Below are positions 9,906 to 18,293 of a stretch of 64,000 nucleotides of DNA, piece by piece. The DNA comes from Streptomyces sp. NA04227 (GTDB lineage: Bacteria; Actinomycetota; Actinomycetes; Streptomycetales; Streptomycetaceae). Within the stretch, counting starts at the first letter, position 1. The number at the start of each line of letters is the position of its first letter. The notes beneath the pieces were generated by a model, which was not told the DNA's origin, ran no database searches, and saw nothing but the letters and a program-made list of their open reading frames with translations. The translations under genes were made by a program, and so were the position numbers. The DNA is taken from NCBI RefSeq assembly GCF_013364195.1, contig NZ_CP054918.1, positions 7,367,001-7,431,000 on the forward strand, given 5' to 3'.

Positions 9906-9924
9906 TGAGTGTCCGAGGGGAGAC
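9906..9924 (+). repeat. Putative attL (copy of tRNA-Leu 3' end)
   Basis: TGAGTGTCCGAGGGGAGAC, identical to 32701-32719 except one base (A for G at position 16). It lies between the amidase gene and the SpoIIE-type phosphatase. Confidence 0.6.
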
Positions 9925-9979
9925 GGACCGGATCGAGAAGTATCCGCCTGCCCTCTTGAGAATGCGCTCATCTGAATGA

Positions 9980-9995
9980 GAGTCACAGCTGACTC
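9980..9995. promoter_or_regulatory. Palindrome upstream of the SpoIIE-type phosphatase
   Basis: GAGTCA-cagc-TGACTC, perfect 6-bp arms, 135 bases upstream of the phosphatase start. It is a possible operator; the binding protein is unknown. Confidence 0.3.
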
Positions 9996-10129
9996 AATGA
10001 GTGCTCGAGCGGTGGCCGCCGGGTTGCTGCACCGGCGCTGTCGTCCCCCGACGCCATCGCAATGGCACTCTTCGCTGGCAGCCCCCTACCTGCGGACATA
10101 TCCAGGGAGGGAAATGCTGTAATGGCGAT

Positions 10130-12862
10130 ATGGCCAAATTTCGCCTGCCGCGAGCGAAGACCCGCTCGCGGTCGTTGCGAGCCAAGCGCAGTGCGCGCAC
10201 ACTCGCCGGCCAGATGTTCGCCCTGCAGGTGGCGATGGTGCTGCTGCTCGTCGCCGCCGCCGTCGCTTCGCTCGTCGTCCAGGCGCGAAGCCTCAGTGAG
10301 CGCGAGGCCCGTAACCGTTCCGTCGCCGTCGCTCAAGCGGTCGCCCACTCCCGGGGGATCGTGGCCGCGCTCCAGTCCGACAACCCGACCGCGTTGCTGC
10401 AGCGCCCGGCCGAAGCCACCCGGAAAACGACCGGCGTGGACTTCGTTGTCGTCATGAGCACCGAAGGGATCCGGTACACCGCCCCCAGGGCGAACCTCAT
10501 CGGGAAGCACTTCATCGGCACCATCGAGCCGGCGTTGGCCGGTGACGTCGTGACGGAGACCGTCAACGGCACCGCCGGAACCGTCATCCAGGCCGTCGCC
10601 CCCGTCACCGACGCCAAGGGCTCGGTGGTGGGCCTGGTCTCCGCCGGCTTCACGGTGAAACGTGTGAGCGGTGTCGTCATGCATCAACTGCCGCTCGTGT
10701 TGAGTGCTGCAGCCGCGGCACTCGCGTTGGCCACCGCAGGCGTAGCGCTGACGAGCCGGCGGTTGCGACGCCAGACTCATGGGCTGGGCCCTACCGAGAT
10801 GACTCGCATGTACGAGCACCACGACGCGGTGCTGCACTCCGTGAGGGAGGGCGTCCTCATCACCGGGGGCGACGGGCGGTTGCTGCTGGTCAATGACGAG
10901 GCGCGACGGCTGCTGGACCTGCCCAAGGACTCGGAGCGGCGCCATGTCGCGGACCTCGGCCTGGATCCGCGCATGACCGAGTCGTTGATCTCCGGGCAGG
11001 GGGCGACCGATGAGGTTCACCTGGCGGGTGACCGACTGCTGGCGGTGAACGTGCGGCCGACCGCTCCCCACGGCGGACCGGCCAGCAGCGTGATGACGTT
11101 ACGGGACACCACAGAGCTGCGAGCGCTGGCGGGCAGGGCGGAGGCCGCGCGGGAGCGGCTGCAGTTGCTCTACGACGCGGGGGTGCGGATCGGCACCACG
11201 CTGGATGTCGTGCGTACCGCCCAGGAACTCACCGAGGTGGCGGTCCCACGCTTTGCCGACGTCGTCACCGTCGAGCTGCTGGAGCCGGTCCTGCGGGGCG
11301 ACGAGCCCGCTGAGCGGAGCACCGAGATGCGCCGCGTGGCCGTCAGCGGCGTCCTGGACTCGCCGCTCGACTCGGTGGGTGAACTCATCAGATTTGCGCC
11401 TACCACGCCGATGGCGTCGAGCGTGGCGAGTGGCCGAGCGGTCCTCGAGGCCGATCTCGGAACGGCGGACGGCTGGCAGGCTCAGGACCCCGAGCGGGCA
11501 CGGCAGGTCCTGGGCTGTGGCATCCGCTCGCTGATCAGCGTGCCTCTGCAGGCGCGAGGCGTGGTGCTGGGGCTGGCCGACTTCTGGCGCCTGGAGAGCA
11601 CCGGGCCGTTCGAGGCGGAGGACCCGTCCTTCGCCGAGGAGCTGGCGGCGCGGGCGGCAGTGGCGATCGACAACGCCCGCCGCTACACCCGCGAGCACAC
11701 CATGGCCGTGACCTTGCAGCGCAGTCTGCTGCCGCGGGAACTGCCCGAGCAGACAGCGCTTGAGGTGGCCCACCGGTACCTGCCGGCCCAGGCCGGGGTG
11801 GGCGGCGACTGGTACGACGTCATCCCGCTGCCCGGCGCCCGGGTCGCCCTGGTGGTCGGCGACGTGGTCGGCCACGGTCTGCACGCGGCGGCCACCATGG
11901 GCCGGTTGCGCACAGCGGTGTACAACTTCTCCGCTCTGGACCTTTCCCCCGACGAACTGCTGAGTCACCTGGACGAACTGGTTGCGCACCTGGACGCCGA
12001 CGAGGCGTTCGAGGGCGAGAGTGACGGCATTACTGGCGCCACCTGCCTGTACGCGGTCTACGACCCGGTCTCTGGGGTGTGCACCATCTCTCGCTCCGGC
12101 CACCTGGGCCCTGCCCTGGTCCATCCCGACGGTACCGTCACCTTTCCCGACATCCCCCTCGCGCCACCTCTTGGTCTCGGTGGCGGCCTGCCGTTCGAAA
12201 CCGCTGCATTGCGGCTACCGGAGGGCAGCCAACTGGCCCTGTTCACCGACGGGCTGGTCGAGAATCGTTACCGTGACCTGGACACCGGCCTGGGCCTTCT
12301 ACGAGACGCTCTGGCACACCCCGACCGCACCCCGGAAGAGACCTGTCAGGCAGTCTTCGACGCCCTGCTGCCCGAGTGCCCCGGCGACGACATCGCCCTG
12401 CTGGTGGCTCGCACCCAGTTGATGGAATCCGGTCAGGTCGCCGACTGGGAGGTCCCCTCCGACCCGGCGGCCGTCGCCCGCATCCGCGCGGCGTGCGCCG
12501 AGCGGCTGGAAGCCTGGGGGTTGGAGGAGATCTCCTTCGTCACCGAGCTGGTCGTCAGCGAGCTGGTCACCAACGCCATCCGGTACGGAACACAGCCCAT
12601 CAACCTCCGCCTGCTCCATGACAGAAACAGCCTGATCTGCGAGGTCGCTGACGGCTCCAGTACCTCCCCGCACCTGCGCCGGGCGGCCACCGCCGACGAG
12701 GGCGGCCGCGGCCTGTTCCTCGTCGCCCAGTTCGCTCAGCGCTGGGGCACCCGTCACACCGCCCGCGGAAAGATCATCTGGACCGAACAAGCTCTCCATG
12801 ACGGAGCAACAGAACCCAGCACCGACCTGACCGACATCCTTCTCGAGCAATGGGACGAGTAG
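10130..12862 (+). CDS. Membrane sensor with PAS, GAF, SpoIIE phosphatase and anti-sigma-type ATPase domains
   Basis: A 910-residue protein expected to dephosphorylate an anti-sigma-factor antagonist in response to a signal. Order: basic N-terminus, membrane helix (about 31-50), extracellular Cache-like sensor resembling DcuS/CitA (about 55-165), second helix (about 185-206), PAS (about 225-320), GAF (about 345-520), PP2C/SpoIIE phosphatase (about 535-755; GGDWYDVIPLPG, VGDVVGHGLHAAATMGRLR, FTDGLVENR, PGDDIALL), then a HATPase_c domain (SELVTNAIRYG, GGRGLFLVAQFAQ). No histidine phosphoacceptor domain is seen. The ATG at 10130 is the first good in-frame start, though AGGGAGG is about 19 bases away. 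No sigma factor or antagonist gene is adjacent. Confidence 0.9.
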   Translation: MAKFRLPRAKTRSRSLRAKRSARTLAGQMFALQVAMVLLLVAAAVASLVVQARSLSEREARNRSVAVAQAVAHSRGIVAALQSDNPTALLQRPAEATRKTTGVDFVVVMSTEGIRYTAPRANLIGKHFIGTIEPALAGDVVTETVNGTAGTVIQAVAPVTDAKGSVVGLVSAGFTVKRVSGVVMHQLPLVLSAAAAALALATAGVALTSRRLRRQTHGLGPTEMTRMYEHHDAVLHSVREGVLITGGDGRLLLVNDEARRLLDLPKDSERRHVADLGLDPRMTESLISGQGATDEVHLAGDRLLAVNVRPTAPHGGPASSVMTLRDTTELRALAGRAEAARERLQLLYDAGVRIGTTLDVVRTAQELTEVAVPRFADVVTVELLEPVLRGDEPAERSTEMRRVAVSGVLDSPLDSVGELIRFAPTTPMASSVASGRAVLEADLGTADGWQAQDPERARQVLGCGIRSLISVPLQARGVVLGLADFWRLESTGPFEAEDPSFAEELAARAAVAIDNARRYTREHTMAVTLQRSLLPRELPEQTALEVAHRYLPAQAGVGGDWYDVIPLPGARVALVVGDVVGHGLHAAATMGRLRTAVYNFSALDLSPDELLSHLDELVAHLDADEAFEGESDGITGATCLYAVYDPVSGVCTISRSGHLGPALVHPDGTVTFPDIPLAPPLGLGGGLPFETAALRLPEGSQLALFTDGLVENRYRDLDTGLGLLRDALAHPDRTPEETCQAVFDALLPECPGDDIALLVARTQLMESGQVADWEVPSDPAAVARIRAACAERLEAWGLEEISFVTELVVSELVTNAIRYGTQPINLRLLHDRNSLICEVADGSSTSPHLRRAATADEGGRGLFLVAQFAQRWGTRHTARGKIIWTEQALHDGATEPSTDLTDILLEQWDE

Positions 12863-12937
12863 TCCAGCCGCACACGCCGCTGCAGTCGTCTGGCCTCCCC
12901 CTTGCCGTCGTGGCGGCGCGCGCAGGGTGCCGATTCA

Positions 12938-13924
12938 TCAGGCCCTCGCCGTCGCCGGTGCCGTCATCGTCCACAGCTCCACCTCGTCCGCGGGCAACGC
13001 GTCCAGCCCCCAGTCGCGGGAGAACAGGCCCTCGTCGCGGTCCGCCCACAGCAGCTTGGTGCGCCAGTGCAGGCTCGCCTCCTCGGTGATGCCCATCGCG
13101 CCGTGCAGCTGGTGCGCGGTGCGGGTCACCTCCGTGGAGACGGCCGAGGCCACCTCGCGAGCCGTGATCAGCGCGAAGTGCAGCGAGCGCTCGTCTTCGG
13201 CGCGGAAACGACGGCGTGCCTCGTGGACGGCCGTCTCCAACTGCCGGAGTGATACGGCCAGTTCGCCCGCGACCGTGCGGACCGCTGGGATCTTGATGAG
13301 TGGGCGGCCGAACTGGACGCGCTCGGTCACATAGCGGCGTGCCTCGGCCACCGCGCCCTCCGCGGCCCCGAGGATCTCCTGGAGCAGGAGCAGTTCGGCG
13401 ACGTCCGCCACCCGGGGCGGGAGTGCCTCACCGGCCTCACCACCCCTCTCACCCGTTTTGTACACGAGTGTGTACGGGCGGCCCGCCAGGTCCACCTTGT
13501 CCGCGGTGCCGCCACCCGGGGGCGTGGATACCGTGCCGTCGGCGGCGACCAGCGCCGTCGCGGCCGGCTCCCACACCCCGTACGCCGTGGGGTGGACGGC
13601 GATCGCGTCGGCGGGCAGCGCCTCGGCGGCCGCGTATCGCGCCACCAGGGTCTGGCGCAGTGGCAGGGCGAATCCCGCGCGGGCGAGTGCGGTCACCGCG
13701 CCGCACGCGGCGTCCAGCAGTTCCCGGCTCTCGGGCGAGCCCGGGGCGGTGAGGTCGGCGTCGTCGAGGATGCCGGTCCAGCCCAGCTCCACGGCGGTGT
13801 GCCACTGGGCGCGGAAGGCGTCCGTGCGGGTGAGGTCCTCGCCGGCCCGGGGACGGGGCCAGTCGGTGACGACCTCGCGGACCGCCTCGTCCAGCGCCAG
13901 GTCGAACTCGTCGGTGGTGCTCAT
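12938..13924 (-). CDS. Acyl-CoA dehydrogenase family protein, small partner subunit
   Basis: A 328-residue acyl-CoA dehydrogenase homologue. The C-terminal helical domain is recognisable (RRYVTERVQFGRPLIKIPAV, RTAHQLHGAMGITEEASLHW), but the central beta domain is short and poorly conserved, and the usual GG-x-x-EI catalytic-glutamate motif is missing near the end. It starts with ATG one base inside the stop of the gene upstream (TGATG). Overlapping pairs like this in actinobacterial steroid and aromatic catabolism form obligate heterotetramers in which one subunit is degenerate; I infer the same here. It is the last gene of the LysR-linked operon. Confidence 0.87.
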   Translation of the reverse strand: MSTTDEFDLALDEAVREVVTDWPRPRAGEDLTRTDAFRAQWHTAVELGWTGILDDADLTAPGSPESRELLDAACGAVTALARAGFALPLRQTLVARYAAAEALPADAIAVHPTAYGVWEPAATALVAADGTVSTPPGGGTADKVDLAGRPYTLVYKTGERGGEAGEALPPRVADVAELLLLQEILGAAEGAVAEARRYVTERVQFGRPLIKIPAVRTVAGELAVSLRQLETAVHEARRRFRAEDERSLHFALITAREVASAVSTEVTRTAHQLHGAMGITEEASLHWRTKLLWADRDEGLFSRDWGLDALPADEVELWTMTAPATARA

Positions 13925-15012
13925 CACTTCTTGCCCTTCGCGATGACGGACAGCATGACCTGGGCGGCCCCGCCACGGATGCCGGAGGCCGGGGACGCGG
14001 CGACGGCCTGGTCGTACAGCGCGCGGATGCTCCGGTCGGCGCGCGGCATCAGCGGGCGCGCCCATGCGATGACGTCCCTCTCGAACTTGTTGCCGAGGTA
14101 CTTGCTCATCGCGGCATGGGTGCTGGGGGTGTGTCCGGCGTCCATGGCGCGGGCGTTCTCCAGAGTCCAGCGGCGCAGGACCTGCAGCCGGCCGGCAAGT
14201 GCCCGCAGTTCGCGTCGGGCGGTGTCGTCCGCAAGGTTGGCCCGGAGCACGGCGGTGAGCAGCGGATACGTGGACAGGAACCGCTCGGGGCCGCCGCGCT
14301 CGAAGGACAGCTGGCCCACCACCTGTGGCCAGCCCGCGCCGATGTCGCCGATCACCCAGCGGCCGGGGACGTGCACGTCCTCCAGCACCACTTCGTTGAA
14401 GTGGTGCTCTCCGCGCAGGTCGAGGATCGGGGAGACGGTGATGCCCGGAGAGTCCATGGAGACGATGAACTCGGTGAGCCCGGCGTGCTTGTCCTCTTCC
14501 TGCGAGGTGCGGGCCAGCAGGTACAGGTGGGTGGCGCGGTGGGCGCCGCTGGTCCAGATCTTGCGGCCGGTGACGCGCCAGCTGTCGCCGTCTCGGACCG
14601 CTTTGGTGCGGACGGCGGCGAGGTCGGATCCGGCGTCGGGCTCGCTCATGCCGAGGGCGAAGCGGTACTCGGCACGGGCCAGTGGGGGGCAGAACTCCTC
14701 CTGGAGTTCGCGGGTGCCGTGGCGCAGGAGGGAGGGGCCGATCTGCCGCTCGCCGACCCAGTGGGCGGCCACCGGTGCCCCGGCGCGCAGCAGCTCCTCG
14801 CTGACCGCGAAGCGGTCCACGTTGGTGCCCTCGGCGCCGCCGAACTCCTTCGGCCAGGTCACCGCGAGCAGGCCGCGGCGGCCCAGCTCCTGGCTGAAGT
14901 CGGGGTCGTAGCCACTTGCCCAGGAGTCGCAGCGGGGGGTGAAGTCCCACTCGGCGACCAGGTCGCGCACGCGGCGGCGCAGGTCCTGGCAGGTGTCGGT
15001 CAACTCGCTCAC
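13924..15012 (-). CDS. Acyl-CoA dehydrogenase, large partner subunit
   Basis: A 362-residue flavoprotein predicted to introduce a 2,3 double bond in an acyl-CoA. FAD- and substrate-binding signatures are present: ALGMSEPDAGSDLAAVRTKA, WRVTGRKIWTSGAHRATHLY and FNEVVLEDVHVPG. The C-terminus reads ASGIRGGAAQVMLSVIAKG, so the glutamate usual in GGTTEI-type ends is not at that place; the base may sit elsewhere. The start is GTG, overlapping the upstream hydratase stop by four bases (GTGA). The stop overlaps the partner subunit's ATG, so the two are almost certainly co-translated. Confidence 0.9.
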   Translation of the reverse strand: MSELTDTCQDLRRRVRDLVAEWDFTPRCDSWASGYDPDFSQELGRRGLLAVTWPKEFGGAEGTNVDRFAVSEELLRAGAPVAAHWVGERQIGPSLLRHGTRELQEEFCPPLARAEYRFALGMSEPDAGSDLAAVRTKAVRDGDSWRVTGRKIWTSGAHRATHLYLLARTSQEEDKHAGLTEFIVSMDSPGITVSPILDLRGEHHFNEVVLEDVHVPGRWVIGDIGAGWPQVVGQLSFERGGPERFLSTYPLLTAVLRANLADDTARRELRALAGRLQVLRRWTLENARAMDAGHTPSTHAAMSKYLGNKFERDVIAWARPLMPRADRSIRALYDQAVAASPASGIRGGAAQVMLSVIAKGKK

Positions 15013-15803
15013 TTCCCCTCGAAGCGCGGGGTGCGCCTTTCCAGATACGCGGCCATGGCCTCGGCGGAGTCCGCGGTCGACTGGACCACTGCCTGGTGCG
15101 AGGCGATGAGGTCGAGGGAGGTCCGCAGGTCGGCGTGTTCCCCGGCACGTACCGCGCGCTTGATCAGCTGGACGGCGACGGGCGGCTGGGCGGCGAGCTG
15201 CGTCGCGAACTCCTCGAGGCGGTCGCGGAGGTCGGCCGCCGGATGGACCTCGTCGACCAGGCCCCACTCCAGGGCCTGGCCGGCGTCGACGAACTCGCCG
15301 GTCCACAACAGCCGCAGGGCCTTGGAGCGGCCGACGATGCGCGGCAGGTAGTGGCAGCCGCCGTCGCCGGGGACCAGACCCACGCGGACGTACCCCTCGG
15401 AGAGGCGGACGGTGTCGGAGGCGATGCGGTAGTCGCACATCAGCGCCATGTCCATCCCGGCGCCGACGGCCACGCCGTTGACCCCGGCGATCAGGGGCTT
15501 GCTGAGGTCCTCGACGGCACGGGCGACCGGGTGGACGTGGTCGGTCATCAGCCGACGGCTCGCCAGCGGCGAGTCGGTCCCTTCGGCCAGCCCCGCCAGT
15601 TCGGCGCCCGCGCAGAAGGCGTCCCCGTTGCCAGTGACGACGACCACGCGGACGTCGTCGTCGGCCTGGAAGGCGCGGTACGCCTCCGCCCAGGCGCGCA
15701 GCATCTGGGCGGTGAAGGCGTTCTTGCGCTGTGGGCGGTCGAGGACGATCCAGCCGACATGGTGTTTGGTGTGGACCTGGAGGCCGGTGCCTGCGTCGGT
15801 CAT
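15009..15803 (-). CDS. Enoyl-CoA hydratase/isomerase family protein
   Basis: A 264-residue crotonase-fold enzyme. Oxyanion-hole segments AFCAGAELAGL and GVNGVAVGAGMDMALMCDYR are clear. By eye, the first catalytic glutamate has a counterpart in RLSEGYVRVGLVPGDGG, but the second (usually in a motif like MEMVLTG) is replaced in ALRLLWTG by arginine. It may therefore be an isomerase, hydrolase or lyase rather than a plain hydratase. The ATG at 15803 follows GAGGAGTCACAC. It overlaps the downstream acyl-CoA dehydrogenase gene by four bases. Confidence 0.9.
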   Translation of the reverse strand: MTDAGTGLQVHTKHHVGWIVLDRPQRKNAFTAQMLRAWAEAYRAFQADDDVRVVVVTGNGDAFCAGAELAGLAEGTDSPLASRRLMTDHVHPVARAVEDLSKPLIAGVNGVAVGAGMDMALMCDYRIASDTVRLSEGYVRVGLVPGDGGCHYLPRIVGRSKALRLLWTGEFVDAGQALEWGLVDEVHPAADLRDRLEEFATQLAAQPPVAVQLIKRAVRAGEHADLRTSLDLIASHQAVVQSTADSAEAMAAYLERRTPRFEGK

Positions 15804-15919
15804 GTGTGACTCCTCGTCATGGTCTCGCGACGGCTCGGGGCCGCGCGGTGGTGCGGGATTCCCTGGACGGGAATCCGGGGTGTCGCTGCGGCCGTCCGGT
15901 GCGGGCCGCACCGGACGGA

Positions 15920-16690
15920 TCAAGAGGCCCAGACGGGCCGGCGCCGCTCCAGGAAGGACGCGATGCCCTCGCGGGCCTCATCGGTGGCGAGCAGCCGCGA
16001 GGCGAGATCTGTCAGGGCGTCGGCGTCCCGGTCGAAAAACCGCCGCACCTCGGCGGTGGTCAGGCGCTTCGTCGCGGCGAGGGCGTTCGGGGCGGCGGAG
16101 CGCAGCCCGTCGAGGACGGGTGCGAGCGCCGTGTCGAGGCCGTCCTCGGGGGCGAGCGTCACCAGGCCGATGCGGGCTGCCTCCGCGGCGTCGAACCGTT
16201 CGCCGGTCAGGAGATAGCGCGACGCGGCCCGCGGGTCGAGGCGCGGCAGGACGGTCGTGGCCAGCACGGCGGGTGCGAGGCCGAGCAGCACCTCCGTGAA
16301 CGCGAAGCTCGCCTGTGGCCCGGCGGCCACGATGTCGCAGGCGCCGAGCAGCCCGATGCCCCCGGCCCGGGCGTGCCCGGCCACGCGGGCGACCACGGGC
16401 TTGGGCGACTCGACGATGGTGCACAGGAGTTGGAGGATCCGCCGGGCTCCTGCCGCCGGGGCGTGGTCCGGGTGGCGGGCTTCGTCCAGGTCGATGCCGG
16501 CGCAGAAGGTGGTCCCGGTGTGGGTGAGGAGCACTGCCCGTACGTCGAGGTCCTGCGATGCCCTGGTCACCTCGTCGGTCAGTTCGGCGACGAGGCGGGC
16601 GGAGAGGGCGTTGCGGTTGTGCGGCGAGTCAAGGGTGAGCGTGGTGACGCCGTCTTTGTCTGCGCGGCTGACCAGAGGAGTTGTCGTCAT
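15920..16690 (-). CDS. Enoyl-CoA hydratase/isomerase family protein
   Basis: A second crotonase-fold protein, 256 residues. Oxyanion-hole segments are FCAGIDLDEARHP and ARVAGHARAGGIGLLGACDI. The first glutamate position is kept (FAFTEVLLGLAP), but the PGxGG loop is altered (AVLATTVLPRLD) and the second glutamate position is arginine (SRYLLTG). Its sequence differs enough from the neighbouring family member that the two probably catalyse different steps. The start at 16690 has only a weak ribosome-binding site. It lies between the MFS gene and the other crotonase in the same operon. Confidence 0.88.
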   Translation of the reverse strand: MTTTPLVSRADKDGVTTLTLDSPHNRNALSARLVAELTDEVTRASQDLDVRAVLLTHTGTTFCAGIDLDEARHPDHAPAAGARRILQLLCTIVESPKPVVARVAGHARAGGIGLLGACDIVAAGPQASFAFTEVLLGLAPAVLATTVLPRLDPRAASRYLLTGERFDAAEAARIGLVTLAPEDGLDTALAPVLDGLRSAAPNALAATKRLTTAEVRRFFDRDADALTDLASRLLATDEAREGIASFLERRRPVWAS

Positions 16691-16757
16691 GTTCGTACGG
16701 CTCTTTCGGGATGGCGGGCTGCACCGGGTGGCCCTGGCGGACATTCCGACGTGGGGA

Positions 16758-18065
16758 TTACTCGGGCAGCGGGGCGCGATGGGTCTCACGGAGGGTGAGG
16801 ACGGTGATCAGGGTGACGGCGGTGCAGGCCACGACGTACCAGCCGAACCAGTTGGCATGTCCGGCCGATTGCAGTGCGGTGGCGATCATTGGCGTGGTGC
16901 CGCCGAAGATGGCCACGGACAGCGAGTACGGGACGCTGATGCCGCTCACCCGGACCCGCGCCGGGAAGATCTCCACCATGACCGCCGCTGCGATGGCGGT
17001 CGAGCAGCTGAGCAGGAGCAGCCCCGTGACCTGGACCAGGATCAGGCTCTGGACGCTGCCGATGGCACCCAGCAGCGGCACGGTGCCCACGATGAAGCCG
17101 ACCGCGTAGATGAGCATCAGCGGTTTGCGGCCGATTCGGTCGGACAGCATCCCGACCAGCGGCTGGGCGATGGCGAACCCCACCAGCGACACCGTCGCCG
17201 CCGTCAGCGCCTGCCCCTTGTCGATTCCGCCGGAGGTCACCGCGTACGCGGGGAGGTAGGCCGTCCAGGTGTAGAAGGCCACCGCCGGGCCGACGATGAT
17301 GCCAAAGATCTGGAAGGTCTGGACGGGGTAGCAGCGAACGAACTCGAATACCCCCGGGCGCTCGACCCCGCCGGTCCTGATGTGCCCGGCCTGGGCGGAG
17401 GTCTCCTCGGCGCCGCGGCGGATCCACCAGCCGACCACGGCGAGCAACGCGCCGGTGCCGAACAGGAGCCGCCAGCCGTAGTCCTCCATCGCCTGCTCGC
17501 CGAGAGTGGCGATGAGCAGGCCGCCCGCACCGGTCAGCGCGATCTTTCCGATGTTCGATCCGACGTACAGGAAACTCGAGTACAGCCCGCGACGGTGGGA
17601 CGGCGCGGACTCCACCATGAACGCCGACGCCGCGCCCCACTCACCGCCGGTCGACAGACCCTGCACCAGTCGGGCGACGACGAGCAGGACCGGTGCGAGC
17701 ACGCCGATCTGGTCGTAGGTGGGGGTGAGGGCGATCAGCAGGCTGCCGCCGCCCATCAGCGCGATGGACAGGGTCAGCGCGGCGCGGCGGCCGTAGCGGT
17801 CGCCGAACGTGCCCAGGGCCAGTCCGCCGAAGGGCCGGGCGAGGAAGCCGACGGCGAATACCCCGAAGGTGGCGAGTAGCGGCACCAGGCTCGAGTCCGA
17901 GTTCCTGGGGAAGAACTGGTCGGCGAAGAAGATCGCGAGGTAGGCGTATGCCGACCAGTCGAACCACTCGACGAGATGGCCGATGGTGCCGGCGATCAGC
18001 TGTCGCCTGCGGTTGGTCACCTTCGTCGTCGAAGGGCTGCTCGGGGCAGCGGTCACGTCGGTCAT
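16758..18065 (-). CDS. MFS transporter, metabolite:H+ symporter (MHS) family
   Basis: A 435-residue inner-membrane protein with about 12 hydrophobic segments. The N-terminal GHLVEWFDWSAYAYLA pattern is the hallmark of the MHS branch (KgtP, ShiA, ProP), which imports organic acids or zwitterions with protons. The loop 2-3 motif GTFGDRYGRRAAL and its second-half counterpart LSDRIGRKPLM are present. Lying inside the CoA-transferase/hydratase/dehydrogenase operon, it probably brings in the acid that the operon degrades. The substrate is not identifiable from sequence. Confidence 0.92.
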   Translation of the reverse strand: MTDVTAAPSSPSTTKVTNRRRQLIAGTIGHLVEWFDWSAYAYLAIFFADQFFPRNSDSSLVPLLATFGVFAVGFLARPFGGLALGTFGDRYGRRAALTLSIALMGGGSLLIALTPTYDQIGVLAPVLLVVARLVQGLSTGGEWGAASAFMVESAPSHRRGLYSSFLYVGSNIGKIALTGAGGLLIATLGEQAMEDYGWRLLFGTGALLAVVGWWIRRGAEETSAQAGHIRTGGVERPGVFEFVRCYPVQTFQIFGIIVGPAVAFYTWTAYLPAYAVTSGGIDKGQALTAATVSLVGFAIAQPLVGMLSDRIGRKPLMLIYAVGFIVGTVPLLGAIGSVQSLILVQVTGLLLLSCSTAIAAAVMVEIFPARVRVSGISVPYSLSVAIFGGTTPMIATALQSAGHANWFGWYVVACTAVTLITVLTLRETHRAPLPE

Positions 18066-18293
18066 GGGGAGCGGTCCCGTCTGTGTGACATGGAGATGCA
18101 GGGGAGGGGAGACCTGCGAGGGAGGTGGTGAGGCGGCTCGGTGGCTCTGGGGCGGGAAGAGGGGTACCGCGTTCCGGGAGCCGGGGAAGCGTTCTGATCT
18201 GCTTCCGTGAGACGGCTCTGGCCTGTGGCGATGGGGTTCTCCGCGAGCCCTGGGGGATTCGGCCGGTGCCGAGCTCTGGGGCGGCCCGACGGG

